From Candidatus Coliplasma caballi (GTDB lineage: Bacteria; Bacillota; Clostridia; Oscillospirales; CAG-382), in contig JAGHTH010000154.1 of assembly GCA_018065365.1 (NCBI GenBank), forward strand, positions 1 through 10,052: 10,052 bases of DNA. Reading direction: 5' to 3'. The translations under genes were made by a program, and so were the position numbers. This document shows positions 1 through 6,226 of this stretch, piece by piece. The notes below the pieces were generated by a model that made no database searches, was not told the origin of the DNA, and worked only from the letters and a program-made list of their open reading frames with translations. The number at the start of each line of letters is the position of its first letter. The stretch's first letter is position 1.

Positions 1-503
1 TCTACGACCTCTGTTCGCGAATAACCCATTTCTTCCAAGCATCTGCAAAGGGAGGAAACGGAAAGTTCCTCCCCGAGCTTCAGCCGGATCGTATTGTTGT
101 CCAAATTCTCTTTCGGGATCGTCTACAGCATCAGCGCGTCCGGAACCGTAATGACGACGTCAAAGCGATTGTCGCAAACCGCTTTCAGAACGTTCAGCCG
201 TTCGTGTTCCCATTCGCGCGAAGACGCGGCGACGTTCTCAAATACGAAATCTCGAACCGGATAGACCAATACCTTATCAAAGAACGCGGACAAGACACGC
301 TGCAAAGCATACGCGTCTTTTTCTTCCGGGACGACGATCAACCCTTTTTGGCCGAGATCTTTCAAAGCGGAAGCAACGAAAAAAGGGCGTGAAGACTCGC
401 ACATCCCGCTGACGACACAGGGGGTGTGTTTGTTTTTCACGCTTTCCAATAAGGAGCGGTATTCTTTTTCTGCGGCAAATTGCCGTGCGATCTCTTCGGT
501 CAT
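1..503 (-). CDS. mfd: Transcription-repair coupling factor Mfd, N-terminal part, interrupted by in-frame TAG
   Basis: Mfd removes RNA polymerase stalled at DNA lesions and recruits UvrA for nucleotide excision repair in the cytoplasm. The visible part is the UvrB-like N-terminal module. The diagnostic stretch is YPVRDFVFENVAASSRE at residues 81-97, followed by HERLNVL, as in the Mfd/UvrB family. The ATG (501-503) overlaps the pth stop as ATGA, with AAGGA about 10 nt upstream, so the start is firm. After codon 126 (…DALML) there is an in-frame TAG at 123-125. The same frame then stays open to the window edge and reads TIPKENLDNNTIRLKLGEEL, then a LEEMGYSRTEVV segment, which is the expected Mfd continuation (TIPPE… and MGYxRxxxVE). 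Mfd is usually about 1,150 residues, so at most about 167 codons are seen here. The TAG could be a nonsense mutation, a base error or a recoded codon; no frameshift is needed. Family assignment is secure; intactness is not. Confidence 0.85.
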
Positions 504-1108
504 TCCGTCTTTTCCTTTTTCGGATTACGGTTGTATTTGCTCATTGCCTGTTCGCGCTGTCCCTGTACGATCAATTCCAATGCCGAAACCAACGCTTCAA
601 AATTCGAACTGATCTCTTTCCAATCGGACGGAGAGATCTTTCCCAGCACGTGATCCGCAAGATCCATGTCCGCGTGCGCTTTGGCGCCGACACCGAATTT
701 GAATCTCGCGTACTGATCGGAAGACAGGCACTCCTGCACCGACTTCAGCCCGTTATGACCGCCCGCGGATCCGTTGTAACGAATGCGCATCGCGCCGACG
801 GGCAGCGAAACGTCATCGTGAAGAATGATCACGTTCTCGGGTTTGACCTTATAGAACCGCGCCGCGTCCGCGACCGCTTCTCCGGAACGATTCATATAGG
901 TCTGCGGCTTCATAAAGAGAACACCGTGTCCGGCGACCTCCCCTTTCCCGACGAGCGCCATGTGCTTGAGCCGCGTCGTTTCCGCGTGAAAATTCCCGGC
1001 GCAGAAATCAAGCGCACGAAAACCGACGTTGTGCCGTGTCAGTTCATATTCGGATCCCGGATTCCCGAGCCCGACCAACAAGAATTCCACGCCTGCGGAA
1101 TGAAACAT
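500..1108 (-). CDS. pth: Peptidyl-tRNA hydrolase
   Basis: Pth cleaves the ester bond of peptidyl-tRNAs that drop off the ribosome and so recycles tRNA in the cytoplasm. The 202-residue product has the usual family length of about 190-200. Family motifs are LLVGLGNPG with N16, TRHNVGF with the catalytic H26, KPQTYMNRSG with N73, HDD with D98, and SAGGHNGLKS with N119. By alignment from memory these match E. coli N10, H20, N68, D93 and N114, so all key residues are present. The ATG is preceded by GGAGG about 8 nt upstream, at 1118-1122 on the complementary strand. It is the first gene after the minus-strand promoter, and its TGA overlaps the mfd ATG (ATGA). The pth-mfd order is common in Firmicutes. 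A Lys-rich tail ends the protein. Confidence 0.97.
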   Translation of the reverse strand: MFHSAGVEFLLVGLGNPGSEYELTRHNVGFRALDFCAGNFHAETTRLKHMALVGKGEVAGHGVLFMKPQTYMNRSGEAVADAARFYKVKPENVIILHDDVSLPVGAMRIRYNGSAGGHNGLKSVQECLSSDQYARFKFGVGAKAHADMDLADHVLGKISPSDWKEISSNFEALVSALELIVQGQREQAMSKYNRNPKKEKTE

Positions 1109-1145
1109 TTCCGATTCCTCCGTACTTTTCGTAAAATACTTTTAT

Positions 1146-1174
1146 AGTTTACCTTTCCTTTACGTTTTTGTCAA
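1146..1174 (-). promoter_or_regulatory. Sigma-A promoter for pth-mfd
   Basis: Read on the minus strand, TTGACA (1169-1174) is followed by a 17-nt spacer and TAAACT (1146-1151). This lies about 40 nt upstream of the pth start. Several A-tracts lie just upstream of the -35 on this strand (see findings) and may act as an UP element. Confidence 0.75.
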
Positions 1175-1228
1175 GCCCTTTTCGCTCTCTTTTTTCTGCG
1201 TTTTTTCGTTTTTCTTCCGACGAATCGG

Positions 1229-1257
1229 TTGACAGCGCGGGAAAACTATGGTATAAT
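1229..1257 (+). promoter_or_regulatory. Perfect extended -10 sigma-A promoter for the CPBP-tadA-metG-tatD-rSAM operon
   Basis: TTGACA (1229-1234), a 17-nt spacer and TATAAT (1252-1257) match consensus at every position. TG at 1249-1250 adds the extended -10 element TGnTATAAT. The transcription start should fall near 1263-1265, so the CPBP gene cannot begin at the upstream in-frame start at 1168. Confidence 0.9.
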
Positions 1258-1273
1258 ACAAAAAATGTATGTT

Positions 1274-1279
1274 GGGGAG
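1274..1279 (+). promoter_or_regulatory. Ribosome binding site deciding the CPBP protease start
   Basis: GGGGAG lies 8 nt before TTG at 1288 and 17 nt before ATG at 1297. The spacing favours TTG. A weaker GGGA at 1284-1287 could serve the ATG instead. Confidence 0.55.
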
Positions 1280-1287
1280 ATTTGGGA

Positions 1288-2274
1288 TTGGAAACAATGT
1301 ATCCATTGCATGCCGGCAAGGCCGGTATCACCAAAAAACGCGGATATCTTTGCGTAACCGCGGTCTTTTTTGCCGGTCTTTTGATGCTTTGCTCAAAAGT
1401 AGCGGTTTCCTCCCTGATCGCATTTCTTTTTGGAAACGTTTTAAAAGGTTGGATCTTTGAGCAATGGGAGCTCGTACTCTTTGAAATCGGTTTCTATCTG
1501 CTCATGTTTCTTCCGTCTTCGCTATTTCTGCTTCTGTTTTTGAAGTGTTCTCCGGTCGAAATGTACCGTGAGAAACCGAACGTTCCGTATTTGCCCTTTC
1601 TGTATATTCCGCTCGTGCTTGGTTTGCTCTACGCGCTGAACCTGATCGTAAATCTGACATTCGGCGGTATTTTCGAGCCGTTTGAGCCGGTCCCGGAGGC
1701 AACCGATTATCCGACGGAGCCCCTTGCGATCTTCTTGGAATTTCTCTATACGGCGCTTCTTCCCGCGATTTTTGAAGAATGGCTGTTCCGCGGAATCGCG
1801 CTGCGTAAGCTGCTCCCCTACGGAAAAGGACTCGCCGTCGTCGCTTCCTCTTTGTTTTTCGGCTTTATGCACAGCACGCCGTCCCAAACCATCTTTGCCA
1901 CGGCGTTCGGACTCATCGCCGGCTATACCTATTTGCAGACGGGATCTTTATGGTTCGGTATGCTGATCCATTTCGTGAATAACTGCATCAGTCTCGGCGT
2001 AACCTATTGGTCGCTTGTCTTTGAAGAAGTGTCCGAATCCGTTACTCTGTTTTACGGAGTCTATGTTTTACTCGCGATTATTTTTGCGGCAATTACGATC
2101 GGCTTCTATATCTCCGGCGCGAGAAAACGCAGAAAGAATCTTTTGGATTCTTCTTCCGGATTCTTTACGCGAAAGCAAAGCGTGAAATCCATTCTTCTCA
2201 ATCCGATGTTCTATCTGATGATCGTCGGGTACGTCGCGCTCATCTGGTTGGATTATGCCGGAGGCGCCGCATGA
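1288..2274 (+). CDS. CPBP family intramembrane glutamic endopeptidase (Abi/Rce1-like)
   Basis: Polytopic membrane protein of about 328 residues. It carries the three CPBP (CAAX protease and bacteriocin-processing) motifs. These are EEWLFRG with E163, E164 and R168, FGFMH with F191 and H195, and HFVNN with H228 and N232. The family, related to eukaryotic Rce1, cleaves peptides within the membrane; bacterial members act in bacteriocin self-immunity, peptide maturation or unknown roles. Several long hydrophobic segments flank the motifs, and a last one (…FYLMIVGYVALIWL…) sits near the C-terminus after a basic loop (ARKRRK). The in-frame start at 1168 is ruled out because it precedes the promoter. 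TTG at 1288 has the best-spaced ribosome binding site; ATG at 1297 (325 residues) is a fair alternative. First gene of the operon; its TGA overlaps the tadA ATG. Substrate unknown, and no bacteriocin gene is nearby. Confidence 0.88.
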   Translation: METMYPLHAGKAGITKKRGYLCVTAVFFAGLLMLCSKVAVSSLIAFLFGNVLKGWIFEQWELVLFEIGFYLLMFLPSSLFLLLFLKCSPVEMYREKPNVPYLPFLYIPLVLGLLYALNLIVNLTFGGIFEPFEPVPEATDYPTEPLAIFLEFLYTALLPAIFEEWLFRGIALRKLLPYGKGLAVVASSLFFGFMHSTPSQTIFATAFGLIAGYTYLQTGSLWFGMLIHFVNNCISLGVTYWSLVFEEVSESVTLFYGVYVLLAIIFAAITIGFYISGARKRRKNLLDSSSGFFTRKQSVKSILLNPMFYLMIVGYVALIWLDYAGGAA

Positions 2275-2774
2275 TGCAAGAGAAAGACGATCTGTATTTC
2301 ATGAAGAAAGCGATTTCCCGTGCCAAAGCGGCCGGAAAAGTCGGAGAAGTGCCGATCGGCGCTGTTCTTGTGAAGGACGGGAAGATCATTTCGTCGGGAC
2401 GAAATATGCGGGAAGCATCCGCAAACGCGCTTCATCACGCGGAACTCATTGCCATTGACCGCGGGTGCAAAAAGCTCGGTGCGTGGCGTCTCGAGGACTG
2501 TACGTTATATGTAACCATGGAGCCCTGCCCGATGTGCGCGGGCGCGATCATCAATTCCAGAATCAAACGAGTCGTGTTCGGCTGTTACGACGCCAAAGCA
2601 GGCGTTTACGGCAGCGTTCTCGACCTGCAGCAATACCGTTTCAATCATTATTACGAAGTAACGGGCGGCGTACTCGAAGAAGAGTGCGCAAAACTGCTTT
2701 CCGATTTCTTTGCCGGACTGCGAGTACGGAAATCGGAGGAGAAAAAAGCCCGTAAGGAGGCAGAAACCCTATGA
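2271..2774 (+). CDS. tadA: tRNA-specific adenosine deaminase TadA
   Basis: TadA deaminates the wobble adenosine A34 to inosine in tRNA-Arg(ACG). This lets one tRNA read several Arg CGN codons. The 167-residue product has the cytidine/deoxycytidylate deaminase fold. HAE at 56-58 supplies the first zinc ligand (H56) and the proton-shuttling E58. PCPMC at 85-89 supplies zinc ligands C86 and C89. NALHHAE and MEPCPMCAGAI are typical of TadA rather than of free-nucleoside deaminases. GGAGG (2260-2264) lies 6 nt before the first ATG (2271) and 9 nt before a second, adjacent ATG (2274); either could be used. The gene overlaps the protease gene upstream and metG downstream by ATGA junctions, so translation is probably coupled. 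The C-terminus is Lys/Glu-rich. Confidence 0.95.
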   Translation: MMQEKDDLYFMKKAISRAKAAGKVGEVPIGAVLVKDGKIISSGRNMREASANALHHAELIAIDRGCKKLGAWRLEDCTLYVTMEPCPMCAGAIINSRIKRVVFGCYDAKAGVYGSVLDLQQYRFNHYYEVTGGVLEEECAKLLSDFFAGLRVRKSEEKKARKEAETL

Positions 2775-4738
2775 AAGAAAAGTTCTACATTACGACCGCC
2801 ATTGCCTATGCGTCCAAAGAGCCGCACATCGGCAATATTTACGAAGCGATCCTTTCCGACGCGATCGCCCGTTTCAAGCGAATGCAGGGCTATGACGTGT
2901 ACTTTCTGACCGGCACCGATGAACACGGCGAAAAGATTCAGATGGAAGCCGAAAAGAAGGGCGTTTCTCCGCAGGCGTACGTTGACGACGTCGCCGGGCT
3001 GATCCGTCAGATCTGGGACAATTTCCATATCAGTTATTCCAAATTCATCCGCACGACCGATGAAGAACACGTCAAAACGGTACAGAAGATCTTCAAAAAG
3101 TTCTACGAGCAGGGCGATATCTATAAGGGATCGTACGAGGGTCCTTATTGTACCGCGTGCGAATCGTTCTGGACAGATTCGCAGCTTGTGGACGGTTGCT
3201 GCCCCGACTGCGGCGGAAAAGTTTCCAACAAGCGAGAGGAAGCTTACTATTTTAATATGTCCAAGTATGCAGACCGTCTGCTCGAACACATCGAAACGCA
3301 TCCCGAATTCATTACGCCGGAATCCCGAAAGAATGAAATGATCAACAATTTCCTCAAACCCGGGCTTCAGGATCTCTGCGTTTCGAGAACGAGTTTTGAT
3401 TGGGGTATCCCGGTCGAATTCGACAGCAAGCACGTCGTTTACGTCTGGCTGGACGCACTCAACAACTATATTACCGCGATCGGTTACGATCCGGACGGCT
3501 CTTCCGAACAGTACAAAAAACTCTGGCCTGCGGATCTGCAGGTCATCGGCAAGGATATCGTTCGTTTCCACACGATTTATTGGCCGATCTTCCTGATGGC
3601 GCTCGGCGAACCGCTTCCGAAGAAGGTCCTCGGCCATCCGTGGCTTCTGTTCGGGAAAGACAAAATGTCCAAATCGAAGGGCAACGTCATTTACGGCAAC
3701 GAACTGATTTCCAAAATCGGACTTGACGGCGCAAGACATTACCTGCTTGCAGAAATGGGCTTCTATAATGACGGCAGCATTACCTACGAAGAACTTGTCA
3801 AACGCTTCAACAATGATCTTGCCAACACGCTCGGAAACCTCGTGTCCCGTACCTGCGCAATGGTCAAGCAGTATTTCGGCGGCAAAATTCCGGGGTACAG
3901 CGGAACGGACAGCGCTCCTGCCGCTGCACTCAAGCAGACCGTCTGCGCATCGCTGACCAAAGCGTATAATCTTATGAACGAATACAACGTCGCGGAAGCG
4001 CTGGAAACCGTTTTTGACGGTCTGCGCGCCTGCAACAAGTATATCGACGAAACGACGCCATGGGCTTTGGCAAAAGAGCCGGATAAGAAAGTCGAACTCG
4101 GCGACGTGATGGCGAATCTGATTGAGAGCATTCGTCTTTGCAACATCATGCTGACGCCGTTTATGCCGGACGCAGCCGAAAAAATCAATGCGATCATTTG
4201 CGCGGACGCGACGGAATATTGCGACGGAACGTTCGGTTACACTTACGCAAATACCGGCAGAACGCTCGGCGATTCCCCCATTCTCTTCGCCCGCATTGAC
4301 GAAAAGAAGTTCTTGGCGGAAGTCGAAAAGGAACGTGCCGAAAAAGAGAAAGCAGCCAAAGCCAAAGCCAAAGCCGAAGCAAAGGCAGCATCTCCGAAAG
4401 AGAATGTTCCCGTCGGCATCATCGGCTTTGACGAATTCATGAAAGTGGAACTGACGGTCGGCAAGATCCTTTCCTGCGAACCCGTTCCGAAGTCGGAAAA
4501 ACTTTTGAAACTTTGCGTCAACATCGGCACCGAAGACAGACAGATCGTTTCCGGCATCGCGAAATGGTATCAGCCGGCCGATTTGATCGGCAAAAAAGTC
4601 GTTCTCTGCACCAACCTGAAACCCGCGAAGCTCTGTGGAGCGGAAAGCAACGGCATGATCCTCGCTGCAGATAAGAACGATGCCGCGTCCGTTCTGTTCG
4701 TTGACGATTCCGTTCCGGAAGGAAGCAGGGTGCACTGA
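2771..4738 (+). CDS. metG: Methionyl-tRNA synthetase with C-terminal tRNA-binding domain
   Basis: MetRS charges tRNA-Met with methionine in the cytoplasm; it is essential. The 655-residue product is a class I synthetase. It has the HIGH-type motif HIGN at 19-22 and KMSKS at 298-302. Between them is a zinc knuckle with C127/C130 and C144/C147 (an extra C143 is next to the second pair). An anticodon-binding helical region follows. A Lys/Ala/Glu-rich linker at about 516-545 contains a short tandem repeat. Residues from about 552 to the end form an EMAP/Trbp111-like OB-fold tRNA-binding domain (FDEFMKVELTVGKI, KLCGAESNGMIL). This domain is common in Firmicute MetRS and aids dimerisation and tRNA binding. 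AAGGAGG (2754-2760) lies 10 nt before the ATG. The start overlaps tadA by 4 nt and the TGA overlaps the tatD ATG by one base. No T-box leader could be present immediately upstream, because the gene sits inside the operon. Confidence 0.98.
   Translation: MKEKFYITTAIAYASKEPHIGNIYEAILSDAIARFKRMQGYDVYFLTGTDEHGEKIQMEAEKKGVSPQAYVDDVAGLIRQIWDNFHISYSKFIRTTDEEHVKTVQKIFKKFYEQGDIYKGSYEGPYCTACESFWTDSQLVDGCCPDCGGKVSNKREEAYYFNMSKYADRLLEHIETHPEFITPESRKNEMINNFLKPGLQDLCVSRTSFDWGIPVEFDSKHVVYVWLDALNNYITAIGYDPDGSSEQYKKLWPADLQVIGKDIVRFHTIYWPIFLMALGEPLPKKVLGHPWLLFGKDKMSKSKGNVIYGNELISKIGLDGARHYLLAEMGFYNDGSITYEELVKRFNNDLANTLGNLVSRTCAMVKQYFGGKIPGYSGTDSAPAAALKQTVCASLTKAYNLMNEYNVAEALETVFDGLRACNKYIDETTPWALAKEPDKKVELGDVMANLIESIRLCNIMLTPFMPDAAEKINAIICADATEYCDGTFGYTYANTGRTLGDSPILFARIDEKKFLAEVEKERAEKEKAAKAKAKAEAKAASPKENVPVGIIGFDEFMKVELTVGKILSCEPVPKSEKLLKLCVNIGTEDRQIVSGIAKWYQPADLIGKKVVLCTNLKPAKLCGAESNGMILAADKNDAASVLFVDDSVPEGSRVH
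4355..4378 (+). repeat. GCCAAA hexanucleotide repeat in the metG linker
   Basis: Three exact GCCAAA units (4355-4372) are followed by a one-base variant, GCCGAA. In frame they encode AKAKAKAE, part of the charged linker between the anticodon-binding and C-terminal tRNA-binding domains. Copy-number change would keep the frame. Confidence 0.8.
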
Positions 4739-5490
4739 TGTTTGACTCGCACGCGCATTTGTGCGATCACAAGTTTGACGAAGACCGGGAAGCCGTTCTC
4801 CGAAAGATGAAAGACGAGGGCGTTACCGGGTTTATGGAGATCGGCGTTTCGGAAGAAACGTCCAACGACGCGCTGCGTCTTGCAGAAGCAATCGACGGCG
4901 TTTATGCCGCTGTCGGTTATCATCCGGATGCCGCGTCCGAAGCAGACCCGGAAATACTCAAATCATTGTTACGCAACCCGAAAGCGTATGCGATCGGAGA
5001 GATCGGTCTCGACTACTATTACGAAGATCCGCCGCGCGAGATCCAGCAGAAAGCATTTCGGATGCAGATGCAGATCGCGGAAGAAACCGGCTACCCGGTT
5101 ATCATTCACGATCGCGACGCACACGGAGATACGCTGCAGATCCTTTCCGAACACCCTTCGGTCATCGGCGTGATGCATTCCTACTCCGGAAGTGCCGAAA
5201 TGGCGAAAACGCTTTTGAAAATGGGATGGTACATTTCGTTTTCCGGCGTCGTAACCTTCAAAAACGCAAGGCAATCCGTTGAAGTCGCGGCAATGGTTCC
5301 CGATGATCGCATCCTTGCGGAAACAGATTCCCCTTACCTGACCCCCGTTCCGTTCCGCGGACACCGGAACGACAGCGGATATATGAAATACACCATCGAA
5401 AAGCTTGCAGAAATCCGAGGTACGACCTTTGAACACATCGAGCGAATCACAGAAGAAAACGCAAGAACCCTCTTCCGTCTGCCGCGGTAA
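4738..5490 (+). CDS. tatD: TatD family metal-dependent hydrolase (DNase)
   Basis: TatD proteins are TIM-barrel metallohydrolases with 3'-5' exonuclease activity on DNA/RNA, linked to repair of oxidative damage and RNA quality control. The 250-residue product has the normal length and all expected metal ligands. They are H5 and H7 in DSHAHL, E88 in IGEIGLDYY, H124 in IIHDRDAH, H147 in MHSYSG and D197 in ETDSPYL. The end (ENARTLFRLPR) is the usual TatD terminus, so the protein looks complete. The ATG shares a base with the metG stop (TGATG), with AGGG about 7 nt upstream. A metG-tatD order is frequent in Firmicutes. Its 3' end overlaps the radical SAM gene by about 62 nt in another frame. Confidence 0.96.
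   Translation: MFDSHAHLCDHKFDEDREAVLRKMKDEGVTGFMEIGVSEETSNDALRLAEAIDGVYAAVGYHPDAASEADPEILKSLLRNPKAYAIGEIGLDYYYEDPPREIQQKAFRMQMQIAEETGYPVIIHDRDAHGDTLQILSEHPSVIGVMHSYSGSAEMAKTLLKMGWYISFSGVVTFKNARQSVEVAAMVPDDRILAETDSPYLTPVPFRGHRNDSGYMKYTIEKLAEIRGTTFEHIERITEENARTLFRLPR
5417..5420 (+). promoter_or_regulatory. Ribosome binding site inside tatD for the radical SAM gene
   Basis: GAGG lies 8 nt before the in-frame TTG at 5429. The other candidate start, TTG at 5405, has no such site. No ATG or GTG is available in this frame before the iron-sulfur motif. Confidence 0.5.
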
Positions 5491-6091
5491 GAACTACGCT
5501 TACCGTGTCGGGAACGGGATCTACATCAATCTGACCAACCGCTGCACCAACGACTGCACGTTCTGCATCCGGCATAACGGAGACGGCGCGTACGGATCCG
5601 AAACGCTGTGGCTGGAAAAGGAACCGACCGTCAGCGAAGCGTTTGACGCCGTTTGCGAACTGTATTTTCCGGAATGCAGGGAATTCGTGTTCTGCGGTTA
5701 CGGAGAACCGATGATGCGGGCAGACACGCTGCTCAAGGTCGCTTCCCTGCTGAAAGAACGTTTTTCGCTTCCGATCAGGATCAACACGAACGGACAAGCG
5801 CCGCTGATCTGCGGAGAAGACGTTTCGCCTCGCATGGAAGGACTCATTGATTGCGTTTCGATCAGCTTGAACACGCCTTCCGCGGAAGAATACGTCCGCA
5901 TCTGCAAACCCGTTTACGGTAAAAAAGCGTTTGAAGCGATGCTTGCGTTCGCTTCCGCGTGCAAAGCGCACGTTCCGAACGTTCTTCTGACCGTTGTGGA
6001 TGAGGCACTTAGCAAATACGAGCTTGCCATGTGCCACGCTTTAGCAGACCGTCTCGGCGTAAAACTACGCGTCCGGACCTATATTGGATGA
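5429..6091 (+). CDS. TatD-associated radical SAM protein
   Basis: Short radical SAM enzyme of about 220 residues. The cluster motif CTNDCTFC at 39-46 (CX3CX2C) holds the 4Fe-4S cluster that cleaves S-adenosylmethionine. CGYGEP with G90-P94 is the SAM-binding GGE-type motif, and RINTNG is the next conserved strand. The opening YAYRVGNGIYINLTNRC matches, from memory, the TatD-linked radical SAM subfamily (TIGR04038), whose members sit next to or are fused with TatD. The reaction and substrate are unknown. The start is uncertain. TTG 5429 with GAGG upstream is preferred, giving an overlap of about 62 nt with tatD in the +1 frame. TTG 5405 is an alternative, and a frameshifted TatD fusion is possible. 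The core domain starts at about residue 22, so the tail inside the overlap is not conserved fold. Last gene of the operon. Confidence 0.88.
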   Translation: MNTSSESQKKTQEPSSVCRGKNYAYRVGNGIYINLTNRCTNDCTFCIRHNGDGAYGSETLWLEKEPTVSEAFDAVCELYFPECREFVFCGYGEPMMRADTLLKVASLLKERFSLPIRINTNGQAPLICGEDVSPRMEGLIDCVSISLNTPSAEEYVRICKPVYGKKAFEAMLAFASACKAHVPNVLLTVVDEALSKYELAMCHALADRLGVKLRVRTYIG

Positions 6092-6109
6092 ATTTCACAA
6101 GAAAAAGGG

Positions 6110-6123
6110 TCAGAATGTTCTGA
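6110..6123. repeat. Perfect inverted repeat upstream of the gap promoter
   Basis: TCAGAA-TG-TTCTGA forms two perfect 6-bp arms with a 2-nt centre. It lies 19 nt upstream of the gap -35 and just after the radical SAM stop. It could be an operator for gap or the inner stem of a weak terminator, with outer arms AAGGG (6105-6109) and CCCTT (6139-6143) before a T-run. Neither role is proven. Confidence 0.5.
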
Positions 6124-6141
6124 AAATTTAACGAAAACCCC

Positions 6142-6170
6142 TTGTTTTTTTCCATAATTTGATGTAAAAT
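6142..6170 (+). promoter_or_regulatory. Probable promoter for gap
   Basis: TTGTTT (6142-6147), a 17-nt spacer and TAAAAT (6165-6170) lie about 56 nt before the gap ATG. The leader after it is A-rich. The separate promoter fits high, independent expression of gap. Confidence 0.65.
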
Positions 6171-6226
6171 AGAAATGCTATAAAAAGGCAATCAAAAGAA
6201 AACAAAATTTTTTGGAGGTTTTTATC

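Noticed and set aside
485..1147. Plus-strand open frame of 220 codons opposite pth
   Set aside because: Pth on the minus strand has all catalytic residues; the plus-strand product resembles nothing.
1168..1287. N-terminal extension of the CPBP protease from an ATG at 1168
   Set aside because: A perfect promoter (1229-1257) lies inside this extension, so the mRNA would start after it.
2771..2830. T-box riboswitch for metG
   Set aside because: metG is inside an operon and overlaps tadA by 4 nt, leaving no room for a leader. The operon leader (about 1263-1287) is too short.
2651..4735. Long minus-strand open frame of 694 codons antisense to metG
   Set aside because: It mirrors the metG frame, has no recognisable domain, and the plus-strand protein is a complete MetRS. 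GC-biased codon positions keep the antisense frame open.
6212..6226. TTG start for gap at 6212
   Set aside because: The TTG overlaps the Shine-Dalgarno sequence GGAGG of the ATG at 6227, and the extra residues are not in the family.
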